Under the pieces are notes generated by a model that was given only the letters and a program-made list of their open reading frames with translations, searched no databases and was not told the origin of the DNA. 64,000 nt of DNA from Euphorbia lathyris (Eukaryota; Streptophyta; Magnoliopsida; Malpighiales; Euphorbiaceae): positions 17,587,001 to 17,651,000 of the forward strand of contig NC_088914.1 of NCBI RefSeq assembly GCF_963576675.1, given 5' to 3'. Below, one piece after another: positions 34,873-45,326 of the stretch (position 1 is the first letter of the stretch; every line of letters starts with the position of its first letter). A program made the position numbers and the translations under genes.

Positions 34873-35340
34873 CGAATCAAAGTCCCTGTAGGGCAAAAGC
34901 AAGGCACCAAAAATCTTGCTAGATATCTGAATATCGAGTTAGGCATCGGTGAGTAAGAAAGGCAATATTACTATAAGATCTCCCAAAGATTAGCGGACAA
35001 CTCACTAGAGTGTATCCTCCGATAGTGAAGATAATCAAGGGCACGTGGAAAAAGCGATTGTAGATATTAGAGTCGGAGTCCTAGGTTGAAAACTTTTGAA
35101 GGACATTTAAAAATACGATCGAAAATGGATCACGGAAAAAACACCATTTTAGAAAAATCATAAAGGATTAGAGCTTTTACTAGAACGTTGACTTTTCTAT
35201 AGGTATAAGATCCACCTTAGATCATCATCACATGTCATTAAAGGTTATAATACGAGTCCAATGAGAAACTTGTTAATAAGTGGGGAACTCTCATACTCAT
35301 TGAGGACAAATCTCAAACTTATTATTATTGAAAATGTGGA
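34819..35340 (+). mobile_element. Displaced gypsy gag-region segment at the left inversion breakpoint
   Basis: Unrelated to the copia element before it. If the block 34819-42832 is turned back, this segment follows directly on the minus-strand gypsy leader/gag at 42833. The gag frame there (NTSGTITD) then stays open for about 35 more codons ([19 protein letters not shown]). It is therefore assigned to that gypsy element. Downstream of about 34950 no frame is readable. Confidence 0.5.
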
Positions 35341-36793
35341 GAAATCTCCATAAGAATGGAACGTGAATTAATTGGAAATTTCCAATTTTCTCATTCAAAT
35401 CAAGACTGAAAGGAATGTTATATATAAACACAGTTAGAACTAACATATGCCAACTAACAGAGAAATGAGTATTATATTATGTACATGCTTTTAGCTACCA
35501 AAAATAATAGAAAATTTAAAAGCTCTAATGGCTCATAATGACACTAATGATTGATCTGGATGGTGTGATGATTGCATAAATTATTATTGACTAGGAAGGA
35601 TTGATGACATGGTAGCCGATCTTCTAGAAGGGCATATGCTGAGATTGAAAGTCGTTAATGGTAGTTGCTTGCTTTCATATAACTTCAATTATTTTCATCT
35701 GCAGATCTACTTCTTTCATCTAGTTTCAGCTTATTTCACCTACATAATATCAATTAATCATTATTAACCCCCTTCAAACTTGGCCATGAATGGATTAAAC
35801 AAGAAAAGTTTGGAAATGATGAGTTTAAATTGTAGAGAATGTTGTGGCTTTGTGAAGATATTAACAAGTTTTAAAGTAGAGGGAATTGGCAGAAGGCAAA
35901 TTAAATTAGATTAGACTCTTTCTCTAGTCACATAACAATCAATGTAAATACGCTTAGTTCTTTAGTGAAACACGGGGTTCTGAGAAATATGAAGTGTTGA
36001 GGTATTGTCACAAAAAGCAAGAATGGAACAAACTAAATAAGATTCGGATATCTTAAAAGGTTCAATAACCAATGAAACTCACAAGAAGTGGAAGCATTAC
36101 TTTATATTCAGCTTTAGAGGAAGAGCGAGACATTGTGTTTTGCTTCTTTGAATGCTAGAAAATGAGTGAAATGCCAAGACTGCATATCCTATTGTGGATT
36201 TCATGCACTTAGGGGAAGATGTCGAGTCAAAGTAAAAAAATGCTTGAAGTTGTAGCTTGTTGGTGAATAGGAAATAAAGGCTTATGCCTGATGTCCTTTT
36301 AAAATATCGAATAAATCTGTATGCTCGAGATAGATCATCTATCGTGGGAGTAAAAAGGTGTCGAGATAGGTTATTTATAATGTAAGACAACTTTATCCTT
36401 GTGTAAGTGATATACATTACCCTTTCAATGAGTCCACGACATGTTGCGTTATCTATTAGTGGTATTGCATTTTGAGTAGGTTTGAAATTCGATATTGCTA
36501 GTGTGGAGACAACTTTGAATCCTACGAAGCCACTATCGCTTAAAATTTCCTATGGTACATATGGATCTCTTTGCTGGTTCTTGCAAATTCAAAACCTAAG
36601 AAGTAATGTGGTGACCCTAAATCTTTTGATATTGAATGTACGTTGGAGATATTGCTTGATTGTGTTGATGTTTTCAATATGATTTCTTGCTACCATTACA
36701 TCATCTACGTACACAAGTAAATTAATGAAGCTATCTCCTTGGAGTTTGGTGAATAAGGATGGATCTAAGAGAGCTTGGATAAACCATGCATTT
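35340..36793 (-). pseudogene. Copia RT-RNase H remnant with 3' LTR-like end, minus strand
   Basis: Read downward from 36793: TKLQGDSF, LLVYVDDVMVA (36745-36675, RT catalytic YVDD), then MYITYTRIKLSYIINNLSRH and YRFIRYFKRTSGISLYF (36417-36270, the RT-RNase H link). Then come decayed RNase H words (CDN, TPCFTKE) near 35990-35960, ending before a GGGGGTTAATAATG tract near 35770. From there to about 35340 the minus strand looks like a copia LTR (TATATATAAC near 35425). It is a different copia family from the SIRE-like element, with many stops and shifts. Confidence 0.72.
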
Positions 36794-36958
36794 TGTCACA
36801 CCCGATCCCAGACGACCTCAATCGGCATCGGACGTGAAATAGAAAGATCACAATCAATACTTAGGAGTCTCCAAATTATCCAAATATCATAAATTTCAAA
36901 CTTTTCAAGTATTCCTCTTAGATATATATTCTAAATAAATCAATATCCTTACTACATT
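36794..36958 (+). mobile_element. LTR-like fragment starting TGTCACACCCGATCCC
   Basis: A TGTCACACCC start with CGACCTCAATCGGCATCGG is a common beginning of plant LTRs. Here it abuts the copia RT remnant on one side and the truncated SIRE gag start on the other. Only 165 bp remain. Confidence 0.4.
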
Positions 36959-37044
36959 AGGGGAGGCCTAGTAATGGACAACCCCTCAGGCAGTATCTGA
37001 GTTGTTTGGTTTCCAGGGAGAAACCGAGTGCTATTTTCGCCCAT
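36959..37044 (-). pseudogene. First 86 bp of a second SIRE-like gag, minus strand
   Basis: The ATG at 37044 begins MGENSTRFLPGN, matching the plus-strand gag start at 30452, and homology ends at about 36959. It follows the LTR 37107-38442 and its primer site in the same orientation. That LTR thus has pol/ORF3 on its upstream side and a gag start on its downstream side. Severely truncated. Confidence 0.88.
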
Positions 37045-37092
37045 GGTAGGGATCAGCTCAAGGTTGTTAGACCTTTTACAGTGAACTTTTAA

Positions 37093-37104
37093 GCTCTGAT
37101 ACCA
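37093..37104 (-). other. Primer-binding site (initiator-Met tRNA), minus strand
   Basis: GCTCTGATACCA on plus is TGGTATCAGAGC on minus, two bases beyond the LTR end at 37107. It mirrors the site at 30392-30403. Confidence 0.92.
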
Positions 37105-37106
37105 CT

Positions 37107-38442
37107 TGTTGGTCCCTTGTAAGGTTGCAAGTATAGTTCCAAGGGGGGGTTAGGAACTATTTAAACTTTTTCGCAATTAGGGCAGACTTCTTTTTCTAAG
37201 GAAAAAGGTTTTAACAGCGGCGCTGAGTAAACAGCAAGATACTGGCTTAGTCAACTGGTGACTAGGTCAGTTTCTTAGCTTGAGTCAGGAGATAGCACTT
37301 AGAGTCTATTCCTGAGCTCAAACGTTTAACGCGCACAACTCAACTTGACCTCTTTACTTGTTCAGTTTTTGGTTATTTTAAGCAAGCAATATAAATAAGG
37401 AGTTAAAGGTAAGAAATACTTTACTCAGCAGATTTATCCAGGTTCGGCTTCTTCTAAGCCTACGTCCTGTCTCCGGAACACGTTCCGAGATTTCGAATCC
37501 TCTACTGAGCTCTTTAAAGGTAGAGCCTCAAACCTTTTACAATCTTAGCAAGTGAGTATAACAAGAGTACCTTCCTCTATACCTCTACTCAATCCTAATC
37601 TCTCGCTGAGTACTATAACCGAGTACTCAGCCTCTCATTTCTATCTTTTAGAAATGATAAGTGTTTATCCTATACAAAGATTTGCTAAGACACTTTAGAC
37701 GATTGAAATAATCACTCTAGAATTTTACACAGATATAAGAATTGTAGTGTAAGATTTGCTTTGCTTCTTTGCTTACAGAACTTGTGTAGAAATTTGGTCA
37801 GCGTAATGGCTTGATCAAGTTCTGTATGGAATGAAGCTTCTGATGGCACTATTTATAGAGACGTCTGGGCATCGGTCATTTCGAATTTCGAAATAACCGT
37901 TGGAGGGAAACGGCTACCTGTCATTGTCATCCTGACTTGCTCAGAGCTCTCGGCCAATCAGCATTGTGTATCTTCTGTCCTTGGTCAGCTCAACAGACTG
38001 TCTCTCCTTTTATGGTAAAGTCAACTGGACAGCATACTGTGTCGTCTGAACTTTACCCAAAGTAGAAATACTTTGTCTGGAAGTTTTCATTAGCCAGCTG
38101 CTGTCTTGTACGCTTTGTCGAGACTACTCAGCAGCTTCATCTTGAAGTTGTTCCCGAAGGTCTTCTAGATCCTTCTCTTGCTGAGTTGCGTTTTGTCCAA
38201 AGCGACATCGTTTTAACAAACGTGGGCCGAGTTGTACTGAGTTGTTTGACTTGGGCTTTAACACTTGTATTGGGTTTGAGCCTTTTAATTCTTGTGTCTT
38301 ATAAACAGTTTTAACTCAACATTGAACAAACACATTAGTATAATAAATCAAAGCATTTAAACTTAGTGTGTTTAGAATATGTATTTCAATTATACTTAAA
38401 CAATTTTGTCAAATCAAAATTATGTGGAAAGGTGTTTCAACA
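37107..38442 (-). mobile_element. SIRE-like LTR, inverted relative to 29054-30389
   Basis: 1336 bp, TGTTG...CAACA on the minus strand, same length as the plus-strand LTR and nearly identical to it. On its upstream side (minus sense) lies a purine-rich tract (AAAATGGAGGAGTT, 38456-38443), a good polypurine tract. This places it as the 3' LTR of the element carrying ORF3. On its other side lie a primer site and gag start. Confidence 0.92.
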
Positions 38443-38997
38443 AACTCCTCCATTTTGATGTTGGCAAAACTATTCAGCGAAGAACTCAGTATTGAGCTCC
38501 CCCATGATAGTTGACCTATTTCAACTTTAGCAAACTCCCCCGTAAGGGTTGAGCTACTGACTTAGTTTTACTCTAAACATTTAAAGGTTTAATTCGAGTA
38601 AGTCTAAGGTCAGTTTTTCAGATATAGGTCAGCTTATTAAACATATTCTATTTACTCAGTATTAAGCGGAAGGTATAATCATATAGAGTGCGCTGAGTAA
38701 TTTGTTGTTCAATGAGTTCTTAACAGACAATGTTTTATAAGCACATAAGTCAATGTCAAACATGTTATCAGCATTTGATTCAGTCAATAAGATTTATAAG
38801 TATAAAACATAGCTGATTTAATTGAAGATACGTAATGACTCAGTACACAGTAACATATATTAACATATATCATAACTCAGGAATAGGAATAAAAGATGCA
38901 GATATGATATATTGATAGTAGTCAGTGGTTACACAACAAAACTTATCGATAAGGCATATAGATTACATCTGACTTAGTCTATACTGAGCTAGCCTAT
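38443..38997 (-). mobile_element. SIRE-like element: region between ORF3 and the 3' LTR
   Basis: Non-coding spacer, rich in ACTCAG/GAGTAA words, ending in the polypurine tract at 38443-38456. Confidence 0.6.
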
Positions 38998-41856
38998 CTA
39001 TTTCTTTTTCTTGTGTTGAGACTGACTTCGCTCATGCTGAGCTCTAGCTGCTTGTGCTTTCTCCCCCGTTTTGTCAGCATCAGGAGGAGGAAGTCTGAAA
39101 GCATCAGTTAAGACAGCTCGAGTCAGTTCTTTAGACAGCTCCTTAAGTTTGTCAGCGCTTTCATTGACGCCGTCAAAAATTACAACTCCATCAGTTGATA
39201 CCTCTGCGGGTATGTTGAGGTCAGCAGCACTGAGCATATTGACGCTAAACGCTTGAGCTTTGCCTTGCCAGATAAGAGCTTTAGTAAGACCAGCAAAGAT
39301 TTGGTGAAAGGTCTTTAAAAGGGCTGTGTCGTAATACTAACGTTGAATATTGTTATGACGAATGTGGTTGAAGGTTTGTTGCATGATAGACTGCATCTCA
39401 TTCTGTTTCATTGCGTCAGTATCCATCTCTTGTTTATTCAGATTAAGCAAGCGAATAGCCTCACCAATTTGCTCTACTGAGCACTGATTGTAAGAAACCA
39501 TTTGCTCATTGGTCTTGAGTTGCTCAGCGTGAAGCTGAGCAAAAAGCATCTTGACTTCAGATGAAGTGGCATGGTCGGGGTTCACAGCTGACAAGTTCTG
39601 GATCTGTTGTTGTAAGGAGGTCAAGTACTGCACGGTTATCAGCTGGATCTCAGCCAGTTTGGCGATTGAATCCTACTTAGCTTGCTGTGCTTGGAAGGTA
39701 ATGATTACATTCAGCAAGTCCTTGAGTCCCTTAACTTCGTTGAGAAGTTGAGTGACCTGGGAAAGCTGAGTATTCTCAAAAGTTGAAGACCCAGCAGCAG
39801 GAGGAGTGGACTGTTGAAGGTCTCTGATGAATGCTTGCACTGAGTTAATGATCTTTTTGCCGGACTCAGTGGCATTCAAATAGCTTTGAGAGCCTTCAGG
39901 GACATCAGTATGACCGGAAGGAAGAGGAGTGAAAGGAGTGACCTGGTCAGTGACTGGAAGTGTTGTACCAATCTGCACTTGTGTTTCTGGGATAGTTGAT
40001 TGATCGGCAGGAATGGTAATGGGAGAAGTAGTAATACGGATACTATCTGTGCTGACAGGGGCGGAAGTGGTTGGAGTCAGCACCATGCTTGAAGAAATAG
40101 CATGCACAGTAATTGGTTTAACCTGACTGGTTGAGGTGGCAGAAGCATTTAGGTCGGTATGTTCCTGTTGAGAAGAAACAGAGGCTTGCTTTTCTAAGGA
40201 CGCTGAAGCAGTAGAGGGTTGTTGGCGTTTGAAAAATGTCAGCTTGACTATAGAGGGGTCCTTAGTTGTCTTTGAGATGACAAAGTCAGGAAGAGTTGGT
40301 GGTGGCACAAAATCGTCACTGACAGGCTTCTCACTGGCCTTAACCAACTTTCTTCTTCTACGAGGTGGAGTGACAGTTTGACTAGGATCTCCTGAGTGAG
40401 AAGGAGAAGATTCGTGTTGCTCATCATGAGGCTGGTCAACTTGTTCTTGGAGTAGATCAACACTGTGTTGATCGAGTACTTGCTCATCTTCAGCAGCAAA
40501 CCCAGCTTTGGCTTGCTCAGTCTCATGTTCACTAGCTGTCTCTTCAGAGTCCTCAGTGTCATCCTGACCGCTGGCCTCTTCTTCTTCTTCTTCGGTACTG
40601 TCACCATCAAGTTCTTCCTCAACTTTTGAGATGAAATGATCATCCAGTTGTACCTCATGTTCTTCGGACTCAGATATTGTACCTTGACACTGGGTGAAGT
40701 GAGAGTCACCCGGTACAACAAAGTCTGTAGGTATGGCATTGAGGGGAGTTAGTGTAGAAGGTTTCTGCTTCTTCTGAGGATGCTCAGTAGTTTCCTCAGT
40801 TCCAGGCTCACCTTGCCTGCTTCGTTTCTCAGCTGACTTACTAGCTGACTTCTGTCTTTTTGCTGGAGACTCAACATTTTTGGAAGGAGTCTCAGCATTT
40901 TTTCTTTTGCGGGAAGCTGGAGCCTTAGTCCTTCGCCCTTTCTTTGGCTCAGCAGTTCCCTCAGCTTGTCCAGCAGTAGCAGTAGTTTTACCTTTCTTCA
41001 AAGGCTGTCCAAATTTTAATGCTCTCAGCGAGGCAGCTGTTATCTCAGATCCTCGAGTCTTCTCCTCACCTTCGAGATCAACTTTATGGTCGATGAGGAT
41101 TCTTGTGATGATTGATCCTAGCCTCATCGTACCAGTGCTGCGTAGAAAGCCAGTGATGAGAAAAACTGGCATGTTGATTGGTGTGTACGTCATCATATGC
41201 CATATAAAGCATTGCTCGAAGTTTGTTGCTGATGTAGTGCAGTTGATCTTTGGGTAGATGAAGTAGGTCAGCAAGTAATGAGCCATCTTCTGGTGCTGAC
41301 CCATGGATGAAGCTGAGACTTCTCCTGAGTGGCCCTTAGGTTTGCAGAAGTTGTGTGCATACCCAGTGCCATCCTGATCTCCAGATCTTCTCAGCCTTGC
41401 TCCCTCAGTTTTCAGCTTGAGCAGATTTTCTAAGTAGAGAGGGTTGATGAAGATGGTTTTCTTTTTCACCACTGTGCACAGGTAGTCAGTGTTGTTATTT
41501 GCAACTCGGAGGTTGTGGTAAAATTCCCTTACCAGGTCAGGGTAGGTGTCATCCCTAACCAAAAACAGCTCCGTCCAACCATTTTGTGAAATCCACTCGC
41601 AGAAGGGTTGTTCGTTTTGTACGAAGTTTTATGATACCCATCTTGAGGGCTCAACTTTCCATTCGCGGACGTTCTCAAAGACCTTGGAGTAGGTCCTGAC
41701 TTTTACAGGCTTTCCCTGACCAGAGGTTTGGCCAGCTTGTCCTTTGCTCGGCGAGGTTACTTTGGTAGGTTTCGGCACAGAGGTTTGCCTGGAAGTGTCA
41801 TCGGAGCTGGGCTTAGAGTGGCCAGCACCAGAGATGTTGTAGGAAATCTTAGTCAT
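38998..41856 (-). pseudogene. Third ORF of the SIRE-like element (env-like position), three in-frame stops
   Basis: 953 codons in one frame from ATG 41856 to TAA/TAG at 38998, interrupted only by stops at 41629, 39673 and 39337. The N-terminal ~75 residues are Ser/Lys/Thr-rich. A folded domain follows (PDLVREFYHNLRV, FINPLYLENLLKL, HYLLTYFIYPKIN, MPVFLITGFLR, residues about 100-260), which recalls the plant transposon-associated domain seen in many uncharacterised plant proteins. Then come a Lys/Arg-rich segment (PASRKRKN), an acidic run (DGDSTEEEEEEAS), a Thr/Pro/Ser-rich stretch, and a Gln-rich coiled-coil C-terminus. No transmembrane segment is evident, so envelope function is not supported. 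SIRE-lineage elements are known for an extra ORF after pol. Function unknown. Confidence 0.8.
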
Positions 41857-41956
41857 TGTTGAGGATGGGAAAGCTTAGAGGGATTTTTAGAGAGAAAGAA
41901 TTTCTTTGCCAGAGAGTATTCGATAAGCGTAAAGAATAAAAATGGGGAATTACCCA

Positions 41957-41966
41957 TTATTTATAG
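41957..41966 (-). promoter_or_regulatory. TATA box upstream of the SIRE-like third ORF
   Basis: CTATAAATAA on the minus strand, 101 bp before the ORF3 ATG (41856). Between them lies a leader with CT-rich words (TTCTTTCTCTCTAAA) and a good plant start context (AACAATG). This looks like a genuine core promoter separate from the LTR. Confidence 0.6.
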
Positions 41967-42325
41967 AGGTGAGAAATGGATCTTATCGAATCCATGTGTC
42001 AGTTTTGCCTCGGGATTGTGAACCGACAATAATCCTGGCATTTATGACAAATTCGACGCGTACGTCATCCTAGGTGGCTATACGCGTGCTTTTGCAATGA
42101 TTCTAACGGATATAACACTCAGCGTTTAGAATACTAATCGTTTGATATTCTGAGTGGTCAGTATTGCATAAAGGGATGATTTCTAATTTTAAGTTTAAAC
42201 TAACTTACTCAGTGTGCAAGTTTACTCAGTATTTGATGTTCAATCAATTTCTATGAGTTACTCAGCAAAACCAATCATTCAGCATAATAATTCACTCAGC
42301 ATGCATATTCATTTAGTACAGGAAT

Positions 42326-42832
42326 TTACTGAAGAGGATTAAACATACCAATAGCTTCTCTCAGTATGCTGAACTTCTCACGAGCCAGTGGCTTCGTGAA
42401 GATATCTGCAAGCTGCTCGTCCGTTGGGACAAAGGTCAGCTTGATCTCACCTTTGAGTACATGGTCTCTAATGAAGTGATGTCTGATGCTGACATGCTTC
42501 ATTCTGCTGTGTTGAATTGGGTTCCTTGAAAGATCAATTGCACTTTTGTTGTCACATTTGACTTCAATTGTCTTCGTTTGAACACCATAGTCTTCAAGCT
42601 GTTGCTTAATCCATAGGACTTGAGCAACACAATGACCAGCAGCAATGTACTCAGCTTCAGTGGTAGACAAGGCTACTGACGCCTGCTTTTTGCTGAACCA
42701 GGATACCAGACAGCTTCCTAAGAAGTGACATCCTCTAGAGGTGCTTTTACGTTCCAGCTTATCCCGTCCATAGTCAGCGTCAGTGTATCCGATGAGTGTA
42801 AAATCATGAGTATTGGGATACCATAAACCTGC
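42326..42832 (-). pseudogene. SIRE-like copia RNase H (inverted C-terminus of pol)
   Basis: Starts at the breakpoint with AGLWYPNTHDFTLIGY, then TDADYGRDKLERKSTSRG, STTEAEYIAAGHC, VKCDNKSAIDLSRNP, HIRHHFIRDHV-type residues, VPTDEQLADIFTKPL, ending NPLQ and TAA at 42326-42328. The frame is open throughout. It lacks the upstream RT on this strand, and its natural upstream partner is pol ending at 34818. Joining the two ends gives a continuous pol frame. It cannot be expressed as pol in the present arrangement. Confidence 0.92.
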
Positions 42833-43488
42833 GGTCTGTGATTGTTCCGGAAGTATTCGGATTCTCTTCCCCCCCTCCTTTGGTTTGATAGGGGTTTAGG
42901 TCTGGTCGACCCTTTCCATGATAGACGTGGGTGGGGGGAGTGATCTTCCCCGTAGGAATCATTCTAGATGCTCTCGCTGTAAGATGAAAAGAGTGTTGGG
43001 AGCCATAATTTCGACGCCTATGAGGAGTTTTTTGTTTATCTCTGGACCTCATCCTTAAGCCCTCCCGCTTGTACTATGGTGACCCTTTTACGGGGACAAT
43101 TGCGGACAATATGTTGTCTAGTAGCATATGCAACAGAATCTTGCCTTTTTACTAGCTTGATAGGCTCTTTGGGAGCATCCAACTTCTCTTGTAATTGGGT
43201 CATTGTTGTTGCATTCTTGTTAGTGGCCTCTTATACCGTGTTGACATGGTAGAGGAGATGTTTGGTTATACAGACCGTAAATACTCTGTTGGAATGGTCA
43301 AGCAAACCTAGACATTTCTCAGTACGCCTATCAATGTCATGAGTGATTTGAATGAGTCCTAGTGTATTACTGCTAGTGTCCACAGGTGTTCTAGGCTCCT
43401 GGATTTGTCACAAGGATGATGGGTTTATTATGTTCTCTTGACGAGTCATGGTCGCGTGTTTTTTCGATCTACACTTACCGCACCAATT
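42833..43488 (-). pseudogene. Gypsy leader/gag 5' region, minus strand
   Basis: Downstream (minus sense) of the LTR end and a decent primer-site region (aattggtgcggtaagtg, 43491-43475). A gag-like start (ATGACTCGTCAAGAG, 43450) leads into a broken frame. From 43052 a Lys/Arg/Pro-rich reading (HRRRNYGSQ, VYHGKGRPDLNPYQ, NTSGTITD) is open to the inversion breakpoint at 42833. It belongs to the same family as the element at 5495, in the opposite direction. Confidence 0.6.
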
Positions 43489-43830
43489 TGATACAATCTG
43501 TATGGTAGTGCTCCGACGGCAGCTAAAATCCTTTATACGCTTGAGGTAAGACAGAAAAATTATCAAGACGGGGCCGCTGAACGACGATCACACTTTGATA
43601 CTTAAGCTAGTAGACTTTAAGAAAGCGAGCACTAAGCTGTTGGGTAAGAATTGCAATAAATGTGTGTATGTACATTGACTGTGACGTTATATTATATTTA
43701 TAGGGTGCGAGTGGAAAATTTAGTAGTTGGTGCAAGGTGTGCACCTTAGCTTTTCTTGAGGATAAATGCCGACTCCTAAATGGTGGATTTAATTTAGGCC
43801 GTTTGTAATATGACTAAACTGTAATCCTAA
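43489..43830 (-). mobile_element. 3' part of a gypsy LTR, minus strand
   Basis: On minus: CCCTATAAATATAAT (TATA box near 43705), a leader of about 210 bp, then TTGTATCA at the LTR end (43489) and the ATTGGTGC primer-site region. The spacing and end match the LTR at 5495-6229. The LTR start cannot be placed. Confidence 0.6.
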
Positions 43831-44609
43831 ATTCTAGGAGTGAATCAGAGTTCTTTTCCATAGCAGATTCGGAAGGCATCCTACTAGTTCACATACTCTG
43901 ATAGTTACTTACTCCAATACTGTCAGATATGAATGTTCTCCTTGCATCGTATAACCTTTCTTGCTTCAGATAAGGACACAATGTATGCGGATCAATATAT
44001 AATTATAATTAATGAGAGCTAAATGTGTGAAAATGGAAGAAAATAAAGTCATAAATGTGTAAATATTGAAAAGATGAAGGCTTAGTTTTTCCAAAAATAA
44101 ACAAAAAGTAAAAGGTGTATTGATTGCATATTGTGGTGTCATGTAGCTAAGAAAGGACTTGTTGATAAGTTGAATGCAGAGTTCCAAAATGATGAAACTG
44201 CACCATTGCAGTAAAGAGATCATTTAAGACTTTTACTCAAATTGTCCACTCAACTTTTTTATTTTTTTATTAGGGGTCTGACTGAAGATAAAATATTCTA
44301 TAATGGGCTTTATAATAAATATGCTATAAAAGGGTTATGAGGTCATTATAAGCATTCCTCCATCAGTTTAAAATCTAGCACTACTTCAATTTCAAAGTTC
44401 AAAGTTCAGAATCTAATTAAGGTTTCTATATGTCATGATAATTTATACCCTTAGCAGTGTATGTACTATTCCAAAAATCAAAATAAATGTGTGGATTAAA
44501 GTGTAAATTACACTCATGCCCTCTTAACTTTATTTTTACTTTTATCATGGTCTTGAACTTCATAATTGAAGATAGACTCTATTTGGTAAAGAGTTTTTTT
44601 AAGGTAAAA
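43831..44609. other. No gene recognised
   Basis: AT-rich sequence. The remaining upstream part of the gypsy LTR may extend into it. No other feature. Confidence 0.4.
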
Positions 44610-44942
44610 TTAGTGGTTTGAGTGATTTTAGAGATTTTGACTAGTCAAATTTCTAATAGTGGTGTTTGATAAATAAATGTTTGAAATAGCATATTAGGTC
44701 TAAAAAACTAATTTTGATAAAGCTGATTTCACGAGCTTTTTCAATTAACTTATTGCTCAATCTCTTTTGAATGACATTTTTACCCTAATTACTACTATTT
44801 AACCTTAATCATGCCATTATTTGTCATTTTACACAAACAATTATTAAAAATCATCTAAATTTTAATAAACAAGTTTACACAATTAGAAAGTCAAATAAAG
44901 CTAACCAAAAAGATAATCAGCTAACAACTATTTGTCAAACAT
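44610..44942. mobile_element. MITE, tandem unit 1
   Basis: Core element 44663-44942 with inverted ends GTGTTTGATAAATA and (reversed) ATGTTTGACAAATAG. About 50 bp of left flank (AAAATTAGT..CTCTAATAG-type) is shared with unit 2, so the duplicated unit is larger than the element itself. Non-coding. Superfamily not determined. Confidence 0.65.
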
Positions 44943-44954
44943 GACTCAAACCCA

Positions 44955-45300
44955 TGTTTTGTAGAGATTTTTAGAGTAAAATTAGTCAAACCTCTAATAG
45001 TAATGTTTGGTGAATAGAGGTTTGAAAGAGCTTTTTAGGTTCAAAAAGCTAATTTTGAAAAAACTGGTTTTAGGAGCTTTTTCAATTAGCTCGTTGCTCC
45101 ATCTTTTTGAAGGACATTTTTACCCTTAATTATTACTTTACTATGTCCTTATTTATCATTTTATACAAACAGCTATTAGCAACCAGCTAAGTTTTACCAA
45201 ACAATTTCACACGATCAGCTAGTCAAATAAGATAACCAAAAAGGTAATCAGCTAATAGCTAATGTAATCAGCTATCAGCTAATAGCTTTTTGCCAAGCAT
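44955..45300. mobile_element. MITE, tandem unit 2
   Basis: Core 45003-45300 with ends ATGTTTGGTGAATAG and (reversed) ATGCTTGGCAAAAAG. The interior is homologous to unit 1 and to 11810-12077. The right end has extra CAGCTAATAGCTAATGT repeats. Confidence 0.68.
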
Positions 45301-45326
45301 AATGTCTCTAAATTTTGCTTTTTACT

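Noticed and set aside
40880..41257. 125-aa plus-strand ORF opposite ORF3
   Set aside because: Shadow frame of the minus-strand third ORF, with no independent support.
38998..41856. Retroviral-type envelope protein
   Set aside because: No signal peptide, transmembrane helix or glycoprotein-like Cys pattern is visible. Only the position after pol is env-like.
29054..42832. Two independent SIRE-like insertions in opposite orientation
   Set aside because: The exact complementarity of the pol break on both halves and the repaired gypsy frame make one inverted element the simpler reading, although the shared-LTR gag start still needs a second partial unit.
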